Shown here one piece after another: positions 26,712-38,200 of a DNA stretch of 64,000 bases. Under the pieces are notes generated by a model that saw only the letters and a list, made by a program, of their open reading frames with translations, did no database searches and was not told the origin of the DNA. This stretch comes from Phialocephala subalpina (taxonomy: Eukaryota; Ascomycota; Leotiomycetes; Helotiales; Mollisiaceae). The translations under genes and the position numbers were made by a program. Each line of letters opens with the position of its first letter. Positions within the stretch are counted from its first letter, which is position 1. The DNA lies in contig FJOG01000011.1 of the NCBI GenBank assembly GCA_900073065.1, forward strand, positions 186,001-250,000. Reading direction: 5' to 3'.

Positions 26712-27874
26712 TTGATTCTTTTCTCAAGCATATACTAGGCGTGGCCTCGTTTCAGAACGGGATTGTATAAACGCGTGGATGGATCTTGGAGCACACACGT
26801 ACGGATGGGTTGTGGATGGATGGGGTTTGGTGCGAATTGCACCCGGATGAAACAAGGATTTGAATGTTCCATTAGCGTGGGCGTTGGTTGGTTGGGTTGC
26901 GTTAGTTTCGGTACACAGTCACCGAACATTGCGGTTGATATTAACCGTGGTTACTGAGAAAGAGAGAAATGATTGCATATTGCGGGAGGGGATACCAGAT
27001 GCTGGATGCTAGATGCTGGGTCATGATTCCATGCTTGTTATGATGTTATGGCTAAGAGTTGTGTATAGTGTAAGGAATGAATGAGATGTGAATACTCAGG
27101 GGTGGTTGTTTGTTCTTTGCTACATTTTTGTTCAATGGTAGAGCAGAGATGGAGTATGTCCATTGTCCCAGCTCTAGTAAGTCACCCTACATTCCCTCTC
27201 AGCATTAGAAGAAGAAAGAGGTAGTAGCGAGCCTTTGACAAGATGTATGTGACATCTTTGCCAGGGTTTCGGCAAGCTATCTACATGTCAATCCTGATTT
27301 CAAATTTGTGTTGACATGGAAGTGGAAGGAGCAGGGCAGTGGACCGTTACTCGACGTTAGGAGAAGGAGGCAGGTACCTTCCTACTGTCCACTAGTGTGA
27401 CTGTGAGCCCACTCGGATTTCCCATTTCTGCTGTCTCTTTTTTTCTCACTTGATGCTGGATCCCTTTTCATATATGTCTTTGTTGTTCCTACTTACTCCT
27501 TTTGCACGCTTGTTGCGGACATTGTGAGCACCTCATTCTGCGAGAAGGGCCAGCATGCTGTAAATTTGAAACCCAAACCTTCAATGAAGACGGCCTGTAA
27601 TTCACTTATTCTTTTCGTTTTGAATTAGGTTTCTTTCTTCGAACTTCATGAAATCACGAAGGCTAGGTACAAAGGCGACTGCCAATCCTTGGCCCAAAGA
27701 CTAGACGAGCCATTAGCGTTTGCTCCGCAAAAATGGGGATGTGTGCTAACATCAGAAGCATCTTGGGCCCCTGAATATCACACATCTTGAATACCGTTTG
27801 ACCTACAATCCCTACCTCCAAGATACAAGGAATTCACAACAAATCTCCTCCCACCAAATATTCATCTCGCGAAC
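26712..27874. other. Intergenic region, no gene seen
   Basis: No coding pattern was found. A 7-bp repeat lies at 26998-27018. The open frame of the SnoaL-like gene extends upstream of its likely start to 27791, but this extension contains no ATG. Confidence 0.5.
26998..27018. repeat. 7-bp minisatellite, GATGCTG x3
   Basis: Three head-to-tail copies of GATGCTG, the middle one ending in A rather than G, in intergenic DNA downstream of the histidine-kinase gene. Confidence 0.8.
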
Positions 27875-28339
27875 ATATCATTCGCCCTCACTCCAGCCCT
27901 AATATCACGCATCGGTACCAACTACACTCTCTCAAACCAAATCTCGGCACAGCTCGACAACTACCTTGCCTCTTTCAATGCCGGGGATTACACCAGAGCC
28001 GCGACACACTATCACACGCTATGCGCCTTCATCTCATCCGCCGGCACTCTCAACCTCCCATCGCCCGAAAATCCTTCTATCCCAGTTTTCCTCTCCAAAA
28101 CCGTCAGCCGACTCAAAGCTCTGGGATTCCACCACTCTGAGTGGACTGGAGAGAAGAGAATTATTGTGCTAGAGTATGAAGGGGAAAAGGGTTTAGTACT
28201 GGCAAGTTGCATGTGTAAGAGGATGACGGAAGTTGGGACAAGATGTGAGGAATTTACAGCTACGTATACGACGATGAAGTTGGAAGGAAAGTGGTTGGTT
28301 TGCGCAGTTCATCAGCATCCTATCGACACGCAGTTGTAA
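27875..28339 (+). pseudogene. SnoaL/NTF2-like protein with ATA at the start-codon position
   Basis: A frame of 154 codons plus stop aligns end to end with the minus-strand gene at 44660-45124. Shared blocks include TLSNQIS, QLD.YL.SFN, HSE, IIVL, EG..GLVLASC and AVHQH. Where the paralogue begins ATG-TCG-TTC, this copy reads ATA-TCA-TTC (ATA at 27875-27877). The frame stays open upstream to 27791 but has no ATG, and a TGA lies at 27788. The fold assignment (small SnoaL/NTF2-like alpha+beta barrel) is inferred from length and the helix-strand pattern; no catalytic role is evident. Either the start codon was lost, translation begins at a non-AUG codon, or an unseen upstream exon supplies the start. 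The rest of the frame is undamaged. Confidence 0.55.
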
Positions 28340-29202
28340 GGAGAATAGGACAGACTTATGAGTTGAGGTGCACGGATTTGAGGGACTCGGGGAATGGGAG
28401 GTTGAGTGGATGGAATTGCATGGCTTTGGCTGGGACGCTACTTGGTGTTTGGAGACGAGACTGAGAGGAGACTGTTAACAAAGAGGGCGCGAGGAAGTGA
28501 GATGGCAAGAGGAATGCACTTAAGATTCGCTGTGCTGCAAGTGTTTCTCGGTTTGGAGAGCACTTCGATGTCGGATTCGGCAAATACCCACTTTGCATCA
28601 ATAAGAGAGGAACAGAAGGCAGGTCGCGCACGTATACTCGAATTTTCGAGAAGAAGCGGTGTCGTTAGTAGTCTGCCTTGTGGCCTCATGCCATTCTAAC
28701 CGTACCCGAATGTCCTTCCTTTCACGAAGCGAGCCTTACCCTCGCTTGACTCCTTCCCACTCCAGATTCATGACAAGACGTGACAGCACTGTAGTAGTGG
28801 AAATGAGGAACAGCGCAGTCAAAACCAAAATTTCGCATCCTCTCTGGGGCTCATGGAAGGTGCGATTAATGACCGGTGTTGTGAATGCCGAAGCGGCAGT
28901 CACCTCTGATACCACCTCTTCCTCTCGTGTCGAATCCAAATTTCGATTAGGAAGTGACGACTTCTGCACGCAGTTTCCTCGCAACGCCGACAATTTTGAG
29001 AGTCCGGAGACAGTTGAAGAAGAGCTTTCTAGAATGCAAGAATGTTTTGTCTCGGCGTTGACGTCGGCCTTCACCCCGGCGTTCAGAACGCCACTGCCGC
29101 TCCTCGCATGAACATCAAGTTCAAGCCTATTGTGTGATGGACATTTATAAATATGACCTGTTGGCTCGTCCTGAGCCTCAAATCAACATACTAAATCTCA
29201 AA
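28340..29202. other. Intergenic region with unassigned small frames
   Basis: A minus-strand frame at 28736-29074 (112 codons) ends in a hydrophobic stretch (ILVLTALFLISTTTVLSRLV) that could be one membrane segment. The plus-strand frame at 28659-29111 overlaps it. Neither resembles a known family, and I do not call either one a gene. Confidence 0.4.
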
Positions 29203-30112
29203 ATGCGTATCCTCCTCCTCGGCGCAACAGGCAACCTAGGCACCCGCCTCGTCCCGGCCCTCTTAGCACACAACCACGTTATCACAATCCTGATCCGTAC
29301 TTCCTCCCTCTCGAAACTCCCTACTCTCTTCTCCCCTTCCTTACTTCCTCAAATATCAGTCATAGCAGAAGGCGACGCCACTAATGTAGCTGATATCAAG
29401 AAAGCGATTGTCGAGAATGGGATCGAGGGCATTGTTAATGTAGCAGGAACGCAAGTTAAAAAGGGGGAGTTTTTGTTGCCCAAGATTGCGAAGGCGGTTA
29501 CCAGTGCTGCTGTTGAGGTTGGGCACGAGAGAGGGAAGAGTTTGAGAGTGTGGATTACAGCGGGGTTGGGGATTATGAAATATCCAGGTACGGGGTGGGA
29601 GATTCAGGATTTGTGAGTTCTTTTCAAAAAAGAAAAAAAAGGGGGGTTTTAGACACTGAATCATATCCAATGAGCATGAGGCTAAGAGGATTTTGGTAAA
29701 AGATAATTTCTGACTTGAGAACAGCATGCCCAAATTCGCCGCCGTTCAGCACGACGCCACGCGAACAGTCGTTGAAGCTATCCCCACTACCGATCTTCGA
29801 TGGTCTCTCCTCGCTATCGCCATGATGTATCCCATTGATCCAAAGCAAGGTATTTTTGAGCCCATTGAGAAAATAGAACCTCATGGTTTACTCGTCAGTG
29901 CTGGTTCCCCTCCTGGCTGGAGGGATCATTGGCTAGGAAGGTTGTGGTGGATCGGACCGTATTTGAATGTATGGCGTGCTGCGCTTGGGGATTATGGTAC
30001 GCATTATGAGAATGTTGCGGACTTTCTGGCGGAGGATATGGAGTGGGGCGGGGATGAACGGGTTGGTAAGAGGGTTGCGTTGAAGGAGCACTGGGGCAAG
30101 AAGGATATTTGA
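29203..30112 (+). CDS. NmrA-like NAD(P)-binding Rossmann protein
   Basis: Exons 29203-29612 and 29725-30112 (112-bp intron, GTGAGT donor, in phase) encode about 265 residues. The N-terminus MRILLLGATGNLGTRLV contains the GxxGxxG dinucleotide-binding motif of atypical short-chain dehydrogenases. Later blocks (GDATNVADIKKAI, VWITAGLGIMKYPG) fit NmrA-like or NAD(P)H-binding proteins, which act either as redox sensors or as reductases. No YxxxK catalytic pair is obvious, so a sensor or regulator role is as likely as an enzyme. The ATG at 29203 is preferred over an in-frame ATG at 29134 because it places the Rossmann strand at the N-terminus. The intron contains a long A tract followed by a G tract (about 29626-29647). 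Confidence 0.87.
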
Positions 30113-33100
30113 GGTTCTGGATGGTGGGAATGTTATGGGATGACGCGAAGGACTTGATGAAAATTGCAGCAGCTGCTGCTTGACTGGCACCTTACCACCA
30201 TAACGATTAAAATGTCTGGCTTCGACGTGATTATCTCAGCTTCATGGCTGTATCGAATGCCATGGACTGTAGCTCTCTGTCATTTAGATTTTGCTGGGTA
30301 GCTTCACCCAAAGTGCCAAGCAATAAGTCAGTTCATATAGGTAATTGTACCTTTCGAATGCTTGTCCTCCATGCCCACACAGTTGACTTTACGTCGCGAA
30401 TGTCTTGTAGTGGGGCTGGATCTTGAGACCTACAAGATTGCATAGCCTACGTGGAAGTACTTTGTGCACCGATCCTAGGACTTTGCATCTGTGGCGAGCA
30501 AGAGCAACATGGGAATGGATTGTCCTCATCAACGTCCACTTTTCAAGTACCGCATACCTCTTACGAAGGTCCTATCTTTCTCGGATACTAATGGTTTACT
30601 TGCTATGCGCCGAAAGCAAGACTGCATGTGAGATTATTCGAATTTGTTGGCTGCTATGCGAGCTATTTGCAGTCCGAGTGCCAATGCTAGGTACATCCGA
30701 AGTCAGACACCAGCAGCTGCCTGAAAGATGGAAACAAGTCTGCTCGACGGTGGATACGTACCAGAGAAATAGATCAATGGGTCTCGTCTGGAGCTCATCA
30801 ATACCAGTGCGTCTCGACAAGATCTAACGACTGATTCCCAGCCACCTCCCGCCATCGCGCCTTGCGCCATATCAACGCAAGAAAACAAAAGAATTACCAG
30901 AACCAGCAACTTATCTTTAGCAACAAGTCTCCTGATCTGGCAACATGAGGGACCTGCAGGTACCAGATTTGTGACGATGGTGACGAACAATCTGCGTTGC
31001 GCGGACTCGAAGCGATGAATTCATCTGGATCGCATCTGCCATTCCATGAAGGCCACGAGATGCACTGTCCCTCTCACGTCAGTGATAACTCCTTGAGCTA
31101 TTACTATACAATCAGACGGCTCTTTCCACTGTGTGGACAAACGCAGCTTCGCGAACTTCGTCACACCTGTGAAAGCAAAGTTCATAGATGAAGGCATCAG
31201 GGAGACCTTCCCAAAGCAGCAGACAAATATCTGCACACCCATCACATGCCATCAGTCAGCGCGGCAGACAGATTAAAAGGCGTGACTCGCCCACTTGCCC
31301 TTGCACAATGCACAATGCACAATGCACAAAAGCCTGCATTCGGATAATGTGCAACAGTGCAGATCCGTACCTGATTTTATATTGCCCCTCTGCCGGAAGC
31401 GGGACCAAAGCAAGCAGATTTCCACATTGCGGGAAATTAGAATGCACCCATGCATGTTCGGTAAGGCGTCCCCAATCTCCAGATCCCAGGGAGCCGTGTG
31501 TTTCATGTTAAGTGCGTGCCTCATCTGCTGGAATTGCTTGCCGGCGGCGAGATTCGAGGAACACGATTCCGATTCATCATTTTGTGGAGACCGTTTGTTT
31601 GTTGTCTGTGGCTGAAATGAGGGCAGACAAGGTTGTGGCGTATGCATATTCGTTATGATTTCCTCTTTGGGACCGAGAGTATCATGTATTCTCCCGCAGC
31701 GGCATGTGTATGGCATGTGTATCGCATGTGGGATGTGCCGTCGTTCAACGGCTGGCCACCTGACCGAGGTCTGGTCTGGACCCGTAAGGGAAGGGAAGAA
31801 TCCGTGCCGTTTCTCGAATGGGAGAGTACACGTATGTCAGTGGAAGGAAGTACAGTAGCGACGACAGGGTTGGTCTGGCGACAACTGAAGTAGAACGCGT
31901 TTGTGAAAGATGCATGCCAAGAGCGGAAACGATGTTTATCGTTTCCACATGCCACATTTGATCCAAGTTGGGAGGTTCGTCCCAACTCTTGGTCCGAAAT
32001 GCAGGTGGAAACTCGAAACGAGAGAGAGTATCGTACCCTACCCGCATTTGGATGGCTTTCATCCCATCCCATCCCATTGCCTTGCCTGGAGAGTCCAGAC
32101 TGCATCTCTCTCATCTCCATTCGTACTTCGCAAACCGTAAACAAGAAAGACCACCACTCCAAACATCGTTCAAATAAGATGCAATTTAGGAGGCAGATCC
32201 GCAATCCACACTTCGAGACCCATCCCATCTGACAAGTTTCGAATGTCTCAGTCCCACCCATAACAAGCTCACCCATATGATCGCCCCGTCGTCCAAGCTC
32301 CTTGTTCCCGTCCCGAAAGGTCGCCGACGAGGAACCAGGTTCCGGAAATCGCAATCTGCAAGGAACCCTGCCAGGGGTTGTTTATCGATATGAGATATGA
32401 TCTTGTGAACATGAAACTGAAACGTCTGTGCGTGCGCCTCGCCTTTCAAATCCCCGCAGTAAATGAAGCTTAGAAGCGGCTCTTATTTCCCAGGATCTGG
32501 TCAGAACCCTGGCCAGCCTTGCAAGATTCGAGAGGCCGGGGCAAGGAAAGACAGGGTCAAGGAATGGAGAAACGCGTATGTTTGATCGCGGGACTTGGCG
32601 CTGGTGCCAGCAAGTGTGGGCTAATTTCCATTTCCGGTGTGGAGAATTTGATAATGAAGAATATATGAACGGAGATTTTTTGATTTGCTTTGAAGAAGTA
32701 TGAAATGAAGCAACACGAGGAAACAAAGTGCTGTCAACGGCGTCATGGGAAATCCTGGGTTAGGCGCGAGAAAAAGGCTTTTTGATTGATGTTGCCTTCC
32801 TCGGCGAAAACTCTTCCCTGCAAGCCTTGCATTCCTTCAGCTGTCCTGAAGGAAGCCGGAAACGCGCTCTTGCAGCTGCATCGTCCCATATTTTGCGATG
32901 CACGTTCTTTTCTTTTCATCTTCCACCTCTACCCTCATCTTTGGTCTGTAGCCCCAATCCTTCGTCTCTCGAAGCCGAACAAAATATGTACAGAAACCCT
33001 TTCCAGCTTCCGCTCATGCCTCCACGGCAATGACGCGGGAAGAAAATCGAGGGAAAGATGAATAAACCAAACCAAGGTTCTAGCCCAACCTGTCTTGCCA

Positions 33101-33629
33101 AATAATATATGATACAACGGGTTCTTGCCCAATGCCTTGCTCTGCAATATCGGGACGGAAGTGAAATAGAAAGTTGATAATGTACAACACTGTAGAAACG
33201 CCGGTGTGGCCCTTGAATCGGAACATGAATCGAATCGAAACTCCAGGTGTAAATGCGCAGAGATTGTACCAAGCAAGCAATAAATGGGTATCTTCTAAAT
33301 CGTCAAATGAAGCAGATCAAGATGACGCAGAATGTGAAATGTAGATGTGCGCTCCTCCAAAGTTCCAAACACAGCCAGACAGGGTCAAGGATGTCCGGCT
33401 GGTGGCGAGCTGAATCTGAAATTGGAATGCAGTCTCTGAAAAAAAGGTCAAAAGGGAATTCTTCTCCATCTCATTTCGGTCGTGACTGTCTCGTTTCGTG
33501 GCCCTGGGATGCTGGATCCATGGTAACCTGGCGTGAATTTTTGCTGACATGATTTCGCTTAATGTTTTGGTGGATGCGCAATTTTGTGGAGGAGAGCGGG
33601 ACCCGAAAGAATCTCTCTTTGAAACGTTC
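30113..33629. other. 3.5-kb gene-poor region between convergent genes
   Basis: No gene is recognised. The longest open frame is on the minus strand at 31653-32354 (233 codons). It has no domain and is overlapped by open frames in other phases. A 7-bp minisatellite is at 31302-31329. The two flanking genes converge on this region, so no promoter is needed here for either of them. Confidence 0.5.
31302..31329. repeat. 7-bp minisatellite, TGCACAA x4
   Basis: Four perfect head-to-tail copies of TGCACAA in intergenic DNA. Confidence 0.9.
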
Positions 33630-35243
33630 CTAATCTCGCCCCTCATCTCGCTTGATAACGCTCCCTCCACGTGAGTTTCCTCCTTCGGGCGTTGTACGTC
33701 GTGCTTCGTGCCTCATCTCCGGTCCAGCCGAGTACTGAGGGTCGCGCTGCGTTTGTTGTGATTGTGATGGTTGGGATTGCGAAGGTGTTTGCGATTGTGG
33801 CCGCGAGTCGCTTTGCTCCAGAAGTGAGGAGACTGGGTGCGAGCCCCCTGATCGTCGACGCGAGGCCTCGGTAGACGTGCCAGATGCTTGAGATTGCTCT
33901 GCAGTCTGAGCTTGACCGGGAGATGTGAGTCCTCCAGAGGTGAAGCCACCAGTATGTCGACTTGATGGTCGTCCGTATGAATCCAGTCCTCGGGAGGACA
34001 TGTCACTTCTCTGCCTCGAATGTCCTCTTCGTCGGCTCGAAGGAGTGTTTGAAACCGACGATCCCGTCTGCGAAAAAGGGGGAGAGGTATACTGCGGCTG
34101 CGAAGTTGGCGGCGGCGCAGGTTGTTGGGGTCCAGTGGCCTTGCGTTTCTTTGGGGACGAAGTATGATCTGGGGAAACGTTAAAACGCGTCCTGATGAAA
34201 CAAAGGAAGAATCATTTCTTGCCTGAAGGAGTCGTAGGCTGATTTGCACTACTTGAAGTGCCTGCTTGAGTAGTAGGCGGCTGCCAGTGGTGAAAGTAGA
34301 TTGATGGAGAAGATTGTGACTCCTGCTGTTGAGCTGATTGCGATTGCTGCAATGGATGACTTGGTTGGCCAGGGAGGATTTGCATGCTGGGACCTGCCGG
34401 CGGAGGCTGGATGTGCATTTCTGCCGTATTCAGCCTAGGTAAGTGAGACGTTTGGGGCGGCCTGGCAACTGGGATTTGTCCCTGAGGACCCTGACGAGAT
34501 CGAGATGCTGGAGACATCTGGTAGTTTGGCAGAAAGCCACTGCCTTGCTGAGAGCCCCCTGGGCCTATGGGCGTTGAAGGGAGAGTGATAGGCACTGGAT
34601 GCTGCTGAGCACCATACGGAGGCCCAACTGCTCTCGAATCTCTGCGCTGGAGCTGTTCTGGAGAAGTTGGACCTTGGGATGGAAGCAGTGGTTGTTGTTG
34701 AAGCTGCTGCTGTTGCTGAAGATGATGCGCCTGAGCCATGTAATGCTGAGCCCATTCCAAGCTGGCATTTGGAAGATTACCACCTCCCATACCAGCAAAG
34801 ACCATTGGAATCATGTACGGCGGGATGCCTCCAGTTAATGATGTTCGCAACATTTCCTGCTCGATCTTCCTTTGCTCTAGTCGGAGTGATTCCTGCCTTG
34901 TCTTCTCTTCTTCTTGCTTCCGCTTGTCTTCTTCGGCCTTTGCGTGCAACCAATTCCTCATCGATTCTTCTGCACCTTGCCATTGCTGTGGAGGTGCTGG
35001 GAGCTGTCCCAAAGGAGGTTGACCTATCGGTGCTGGTGGTGGTGGATGCTGTTGGGCTGGAGTCTGTTGTAGATTCAGAGGTGGCAGTCCGCGATGCTGG
35101 CCCGACATGAGTGGCTTCTTGGAAGGCAAAGGTGGAAGGGACTTGTTGGTCGAAGCCACGGGAGAGAGACGAGAGCTGAATGGAGGTGTAGGAGGAGAGT
35201 AACTGTAGCCGTGATGTGCTGGCTGTTTAATAGTGAGCAACAT
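33630..35243 (-). CDS. Pro/Gln-rich protein with a central coiled coil, unknown function
   Basis: Two minus-strand exons, 35243-34223 and 34168-33630, encode about 519 residues. The 54-bp intron has a GC donor (CAG then GCAAGA) and a CCCCAG acceptor, and joining keeps phase: the tail of exon 1 plus HTSSPKKRKATG. The ATG at 35243 is preferred; the frame stays open upstream to 35549, but that extension is unlike the rest. A highly charged helix (residues about 95-135, EEDKRKQEEEKTRQE) is followed by a conserved-looking block, TGGIPPYMIPMVFAGMG and SLEWAQHYMAQ. Both flanks are disordered and rich in Pro, Gln and Ser. SPKKRK and SRRRGHSRQR could be nuclear signals. I do not recognise the family; a nuclear co-regulator is a guess. 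Confidence 0.78.
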
Positions 35244-38200
35244 CTCGATAGAATATACTGGAACTAAATGAGAAAAAACATGTAGCGATAGAGGAGGTCG
35301 TGACCTTTGAAGAAAGAGTGGTGAGGTAGGTGTAAGTGTTAACGAGTGGGGACTCGACACTTTTATGTAGATCCAAGAGCACCCCCCACTCTGGTTATAT
35401 TCATCTCCAAGCAGGTACGTGCGCCGCAGTAGGAATAGTAACCTTGGGATGTATATCAAACGGTCCAGACAAGACCCGGGGCCGGAAATGGCAATATCGA
35501 GCGTTTCAGTGGAAGTTATTGGAACCCCACGAATCATAGAAACACACAAGTGGAATTCTAGACGGTGACGGTTGCGTGACTGCTGGGGACGATCTCTTTT
35601 GGGTGTGTGTATGGAAGGTGTAGTCGAGTAGTTGCCAATTACGTCGAGATCGGCATAGAGAAAGTAAGAGACAGTACCAACGCTCCACTCATCATCCAGA
35701 AAACCAGAGGGAGAAGTAAAATGTCAGCGTTATAGAAATTTCGGTCGATATTAGGTGCGGAAAAGCTCGACAGCCAGATGAGAGCAGGGTAAGGATGACT
35801 GATATTAGGCATGGAAACAACCTTTCATACTTGTAATTTTTCCGACAGGACCCTGGCTGTGGCGAGAGGCTTTAAGAAGGTCGATATCAGGATGCTTTGG
35901 GCCAGCTCGAAGATGTACCTTGGAAGGCTGGAGGGCTGGAACAGGTAATAGTCTGGGGGTCCTTTTAGAGCGTATAAAGGCACAAGCGGTGATTCCTGGC
36001 TCCTGCGCAATGTTAAAAAGGCGGGCCTGAGTGCGTGTGCGCGAGCGAGGGAGACGATGCTGGTAGTCTGGTACCTATGCCGGACTATGGGAGAGGAAGC
36101 GGCTGCCGGATTTGTTGATGGAGCAGGGAGGGGCTGAAGCAGTCGGAAGTAACTACTTGGTACCGTGGTCGTGGCGCAGGGATTTGACGAAAAGCTTCGT
36201 TGCTGACAGCATTTGGGGTGATGTGAGTGGATACTTTTTACAAGGCAAAGTGGATTTTTTGTTTCTGTACTCAGCAGCGAATCGAATGCCTGTGGCTGGA
36301 GGGGTAAAATGCTCCTGCAAAGCTATAGTGGGCGGTCCTGCCAGTGATATTGCTATAATTTTTGTCGACGAACGTCGAACCTCCTCTCGACACCTGTGAT
36401 GGATAAACGTTCCTACAGTGTCCACTGGGCCTCGACAGGCAATGGATGTCTCTCCACGAGAGACATGAGAATGTACAGCTGTACCGGCGTGGAGCTCAGA
36501 GTTGGATCGGTGACAGTTTCTGGGTGGGATAAGGCATGTCCAAAATGTCCGGGATCATGACATGAGGGTCCTCCGTGCACCGGGATTGTCGACCGGGATG
36601 CTCCTCGCTGGAGACTGTGCTGTTTTGGGCCTAGCATCCGATCTCAAATCCTGATCTCGCTAATACTTGACTGGACGCCTTGAAACAATGGGCGATCTGC
36701 ACGCGGGCCATCACCCCGTTCAACTCCAATCATCATCGTTGTACAAGGTCGCCCGCCTCGCCAGATACCCAGGACGACATCAGAAGAAACGTAAGCCAGC
36801 CCATCCTCCGGTATGAAGGGTGCCCACTCTCCAGTGAGGAAATGCTAACTGATTAATCCAATCTCACGTCCTGCTCTGACTGGCCGAAGGAGAAAGAGGT
36901 GGTGGTTCTCGAAAACTCGACCTCACACCCAATGAGAGATTGCCGCCACAGATGGCGTCTGTCGCCTGGGTTGCCTTAGGAGAGACCGCCGACTTGTGCA
37001 AGCACAACTGCAGCAATGCAGCAGGGGTTCTGAGAGAACGCACTGAATGCAGCAGTAGCAACGACCAGCTTGCAGTGCTTACCGCTTGCGGATTGTAGTA
37101 CTTTAGGGCGTCCTGAGTCCCGTGATTGTGATTGAGGATAGGATAGGGTGGTCCTGGAATTCGGTGTTCTTGCGTGACGCTCCACGGACGTCCACTGTGA
37201 ACTGAGACTGGACCCCGCCGACGGTATGGCGTACGCTTGATTCTTGGCCTCCTAATACGGTGTTATATCTCGTTGGTGCCACCATTCGAAGTTCTGCGTC
37301 TGCACCTCGCCAGGCCGTAGCACGAACCAGACGAGACCAAAGCAAGATGGCATTCGACCGGGCCGCTCGCAGCAAGCCGAAGAGGGCAGCTACCTTGCCA
37401 TTTTAGATTCTGCAGTGAGTCTGGGGTTGCTGTGCTAGGGCGAAGGTTGGCCGTTTCCAAGCTCCAACGGCTTGTCACTTCAGGAGATGAAGGACTTGTT
37501 CATCTTGCTGGAATTATGACGCTTCCATCTACCTTTGGCATCCTGGGCAATTGGTACGCGAAATTCGAGATTGAAAAGACTGCGGTGATCGCATCTGGGC
37601 GCCGACCAAGGCAGACGAAGAACATCATGCACGATGCATGACAATCGGGTCGGCGACTGAATCAATCCTGAAGGCGTCCATAGCTTGGTGCCTCTGCAGG
37701 TGAGCTCGGTCGTGGCGTTGATAGTGTGTTGGGAGTATCGTGGGAGATGGTGAGGTGTGGCAGGAACGATTCGAGCAAGTCCATCTAATGGGTGCCTGAG
37801 GCTTCAAGACAGAGTCAGGCATCCTCAACCTCACCAGCCACTGGCGTCGCTCGCATTTCCCTTCACATCAACAAAAGCACTTTCACAGTTCCACGATTCT
37901 ACAAATAGCCATCTCAGACATTCCTTTTCATTGGAGCATAACTATCGAGTATTGGATGATTTGAACTTCAGCGAGATGCCACAAAGCTGTTGGTATTTGA
38001 AGCGTTGAGGTGCGCTGAACAGAAGACCGGTATGGCTAACCATAGTCCCGTGTGGCGGATAGTCGACAGCATTATCGATACCAGGCACTCTCTTCAGCAT
38101 CTTGAAATGGCTCCTTTCATCAGTTGCATGCGCGATTATATCTCCGAGTCGAGCGGTGCGCGCTTCTGCGGCAGTCAGTCAATGATCCAAGAGGTTATTT

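Noticed and set aside
31653..32354. 233-codon minus-strand open frame
   Set aside because: No domain or conserved texture, overlapped by several equally open frames in other phases, and odd composition (Arg, Cys, Trp-rich stretches).
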